From Candidatus Leptovillus gracilis (GTDB taxonomy: Bacteria > Chloroflexota > Anaerolineae > Promineifilales > Promineifilaceae): 64,000 bases of DNA. Of this stretch, positions 63,527 to 64,000 are shown piece after piece. The stretch spans positions 62,001-126,000 of the forward strand of contig JADJXA010000004.1 of the NCBI GenBank assembly GCA_016716065.1. The letters are read 5' to 3'. The position numbers and the translations under genes are program-made. Under the pieces are notes generated by a model. It did no database searches, was not told the origin of the DNA, and saw only the letters and a program-made list of their open reading frames with translations. Position 1 is the first letter of the stretch; every line of letters starts with the position of its first letter.

Positions 63527-64000
63527 TTAGGGGTTTTCCGCAGGAAAAGGGGGGTTGTCGAGCAACTTGTGGTAGGCATATTGGGCCAGAATTTTCAGGC
63601 TGGCCAGCATGGGGATGATGACAATAGCGCCTAGAATGCCGGTAAGCGCCAGCGCGGCGATGAGCGCCACGAAGACAATGCCGGGATGCAGTTTTAGGGC
63701 GTGGCCCATATACTGCGGCCGCAGCCACAAGTTATCAATTTGTTGAATGCCAGCATAGACAACGACAATGAGGATGATTAGCCCGACCGGCGAAAGTGGC
63801 AGCCAGCCGCGCCGGAACAACCAGAGGATGAGCGCCGTGCTGGTGAGAACGAGAAAACCAATGACGGCGAAGATAATCAACTGGACCCGCAGCGAAACGC
63901 GCCAGACGGTGTCTAGATCGGTCAGCAGGTGGTGGGCGTCGTCGTGGTAGGTGGGGGGCAGCAGTTGGATAAGCGCCGGGGCGATGTTCCGCCCATCGCG
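63527..64000 (-). CDS. AI-2E family transporter, C-terminal part (cut by right edge)
   Basis: The frame is open from the right edge to a stop at 63527, giving about 157 residues. The soluble loop PALIQLLPPTYHDDAHHLL and TDLDTVWRVSLRVQLIIF are typical of this family, followed by membrane helices (FAVIGFLVLTSTALILWLF; GLIILIVVVYAGIQQIDNLWLRPQYMG; IVFVALIAALALTGILGAIVIIPMLAS). Such proteins are eight-helix permeases, named for autoinducer-2 export but with varied substrates. The start lies outside the window. Confidence 0.85.
   Translation of the reverse strand, partial: RDGRNIAPALIQLLPPTYHDDAHHLLTDLDTVWRVSLRVQLIIFAVIGFLVLTSTALILWLFRRGWLPLSPVGLIILIVVVYAGIQQIDNLWLRPQYMGHALKLHPGIVFVALIAALALTGILGAIVIIPMLASLKILAQYAYHKLLDNPPFPAENP

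Overview
The window is about 64 kb of GC-rich (high-50s percent by eye), densely packed bacterial chromosome. Almost everything is housekeeping or accessory metabolism. I see no phage, transposase, plasmid or CRISPR genes. The gene set suggests an aerobic or facultative heterotroph of the phylum Chloroflexota (Anaerolineae or a neighbouring class): a Rieske/cytochrome b/dihaem cytochrome c operon, a glyoxylate shunt under a RamB/ScfR-type regulator, Rex, tandem giant GT-C glycosyltransferases with C-terminal beta-sandwich modules, and a secreted PGRP amidase with a golvesin-like domain. This assignment is inference from gene style; no rRNA is present to confirm it. Layout: (1) 1-6.4 kb, glutamate synthase gltB-gltD. 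(2) 6.5-9.9 kb, a regulator, a small PLDc_N membrane protein and a two-gene ABC exporter. (3) 10-15 kb, a secreted amidase, a geranylgeranyl-reductase-like flavoprotein and a duplicated pair of unknown proteins. (4) 15-24.5 kb, four translationally coupled GT-C membrane glycosyltransferases on the minus strand. (5) 24.6-30.6 kb, the F1 half of ATP synthase (atpAGDC) followed directly by an mreB homologue, then convergent rex. (6) 31-35.2 kb, a GT4 glycosyltransferase, argS, dcd and tRNA-Val(UAC). (7) 35.3-38.8 kb, a bc-type quinol-oxidising complex. (8) 38.8-41.8 kb, minus strand, a zinc-ribbon membrane protein, folK, folB and a lipase. (9) 42-48.5 kb, a histidine kinase, a glycogen-debranching enzyme, a cNMP-cNMP-YjeF fusion and rpiA. 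(10) 48.7-53.5 kb, the ScfR/RamB-like regulator divergent from aceB-aceA. (11) 53.5-64 kb, a DUF2207 protein, a GT2 enzyme, a LysM protein, hpt, asparaginase, a VapBC pair, uvrA and an AI-2E family transporter cut by the right edge. Three features stand out beyond ordinary genes. First, the palindromic octamer ACGGCCGT occurs about 110 times by hand count, where base composition predicts about two; it lies mostly inside coding sequence in all reading phases and once builds a whole terminator stem. This is a HIP1-like highly iterated palindrome. Second, many intergenic gaps hold dispersed or hairpin-forming repeats, and one family (GGTCAAT units) sits in frame inside two unrelated proteins. Third, three genes (uvrA, a DUF2207 gene, a GT-C gene) are each split by a single-base indel at or near a short homopolymer, which looks more like sequence error than real pseudogenes.
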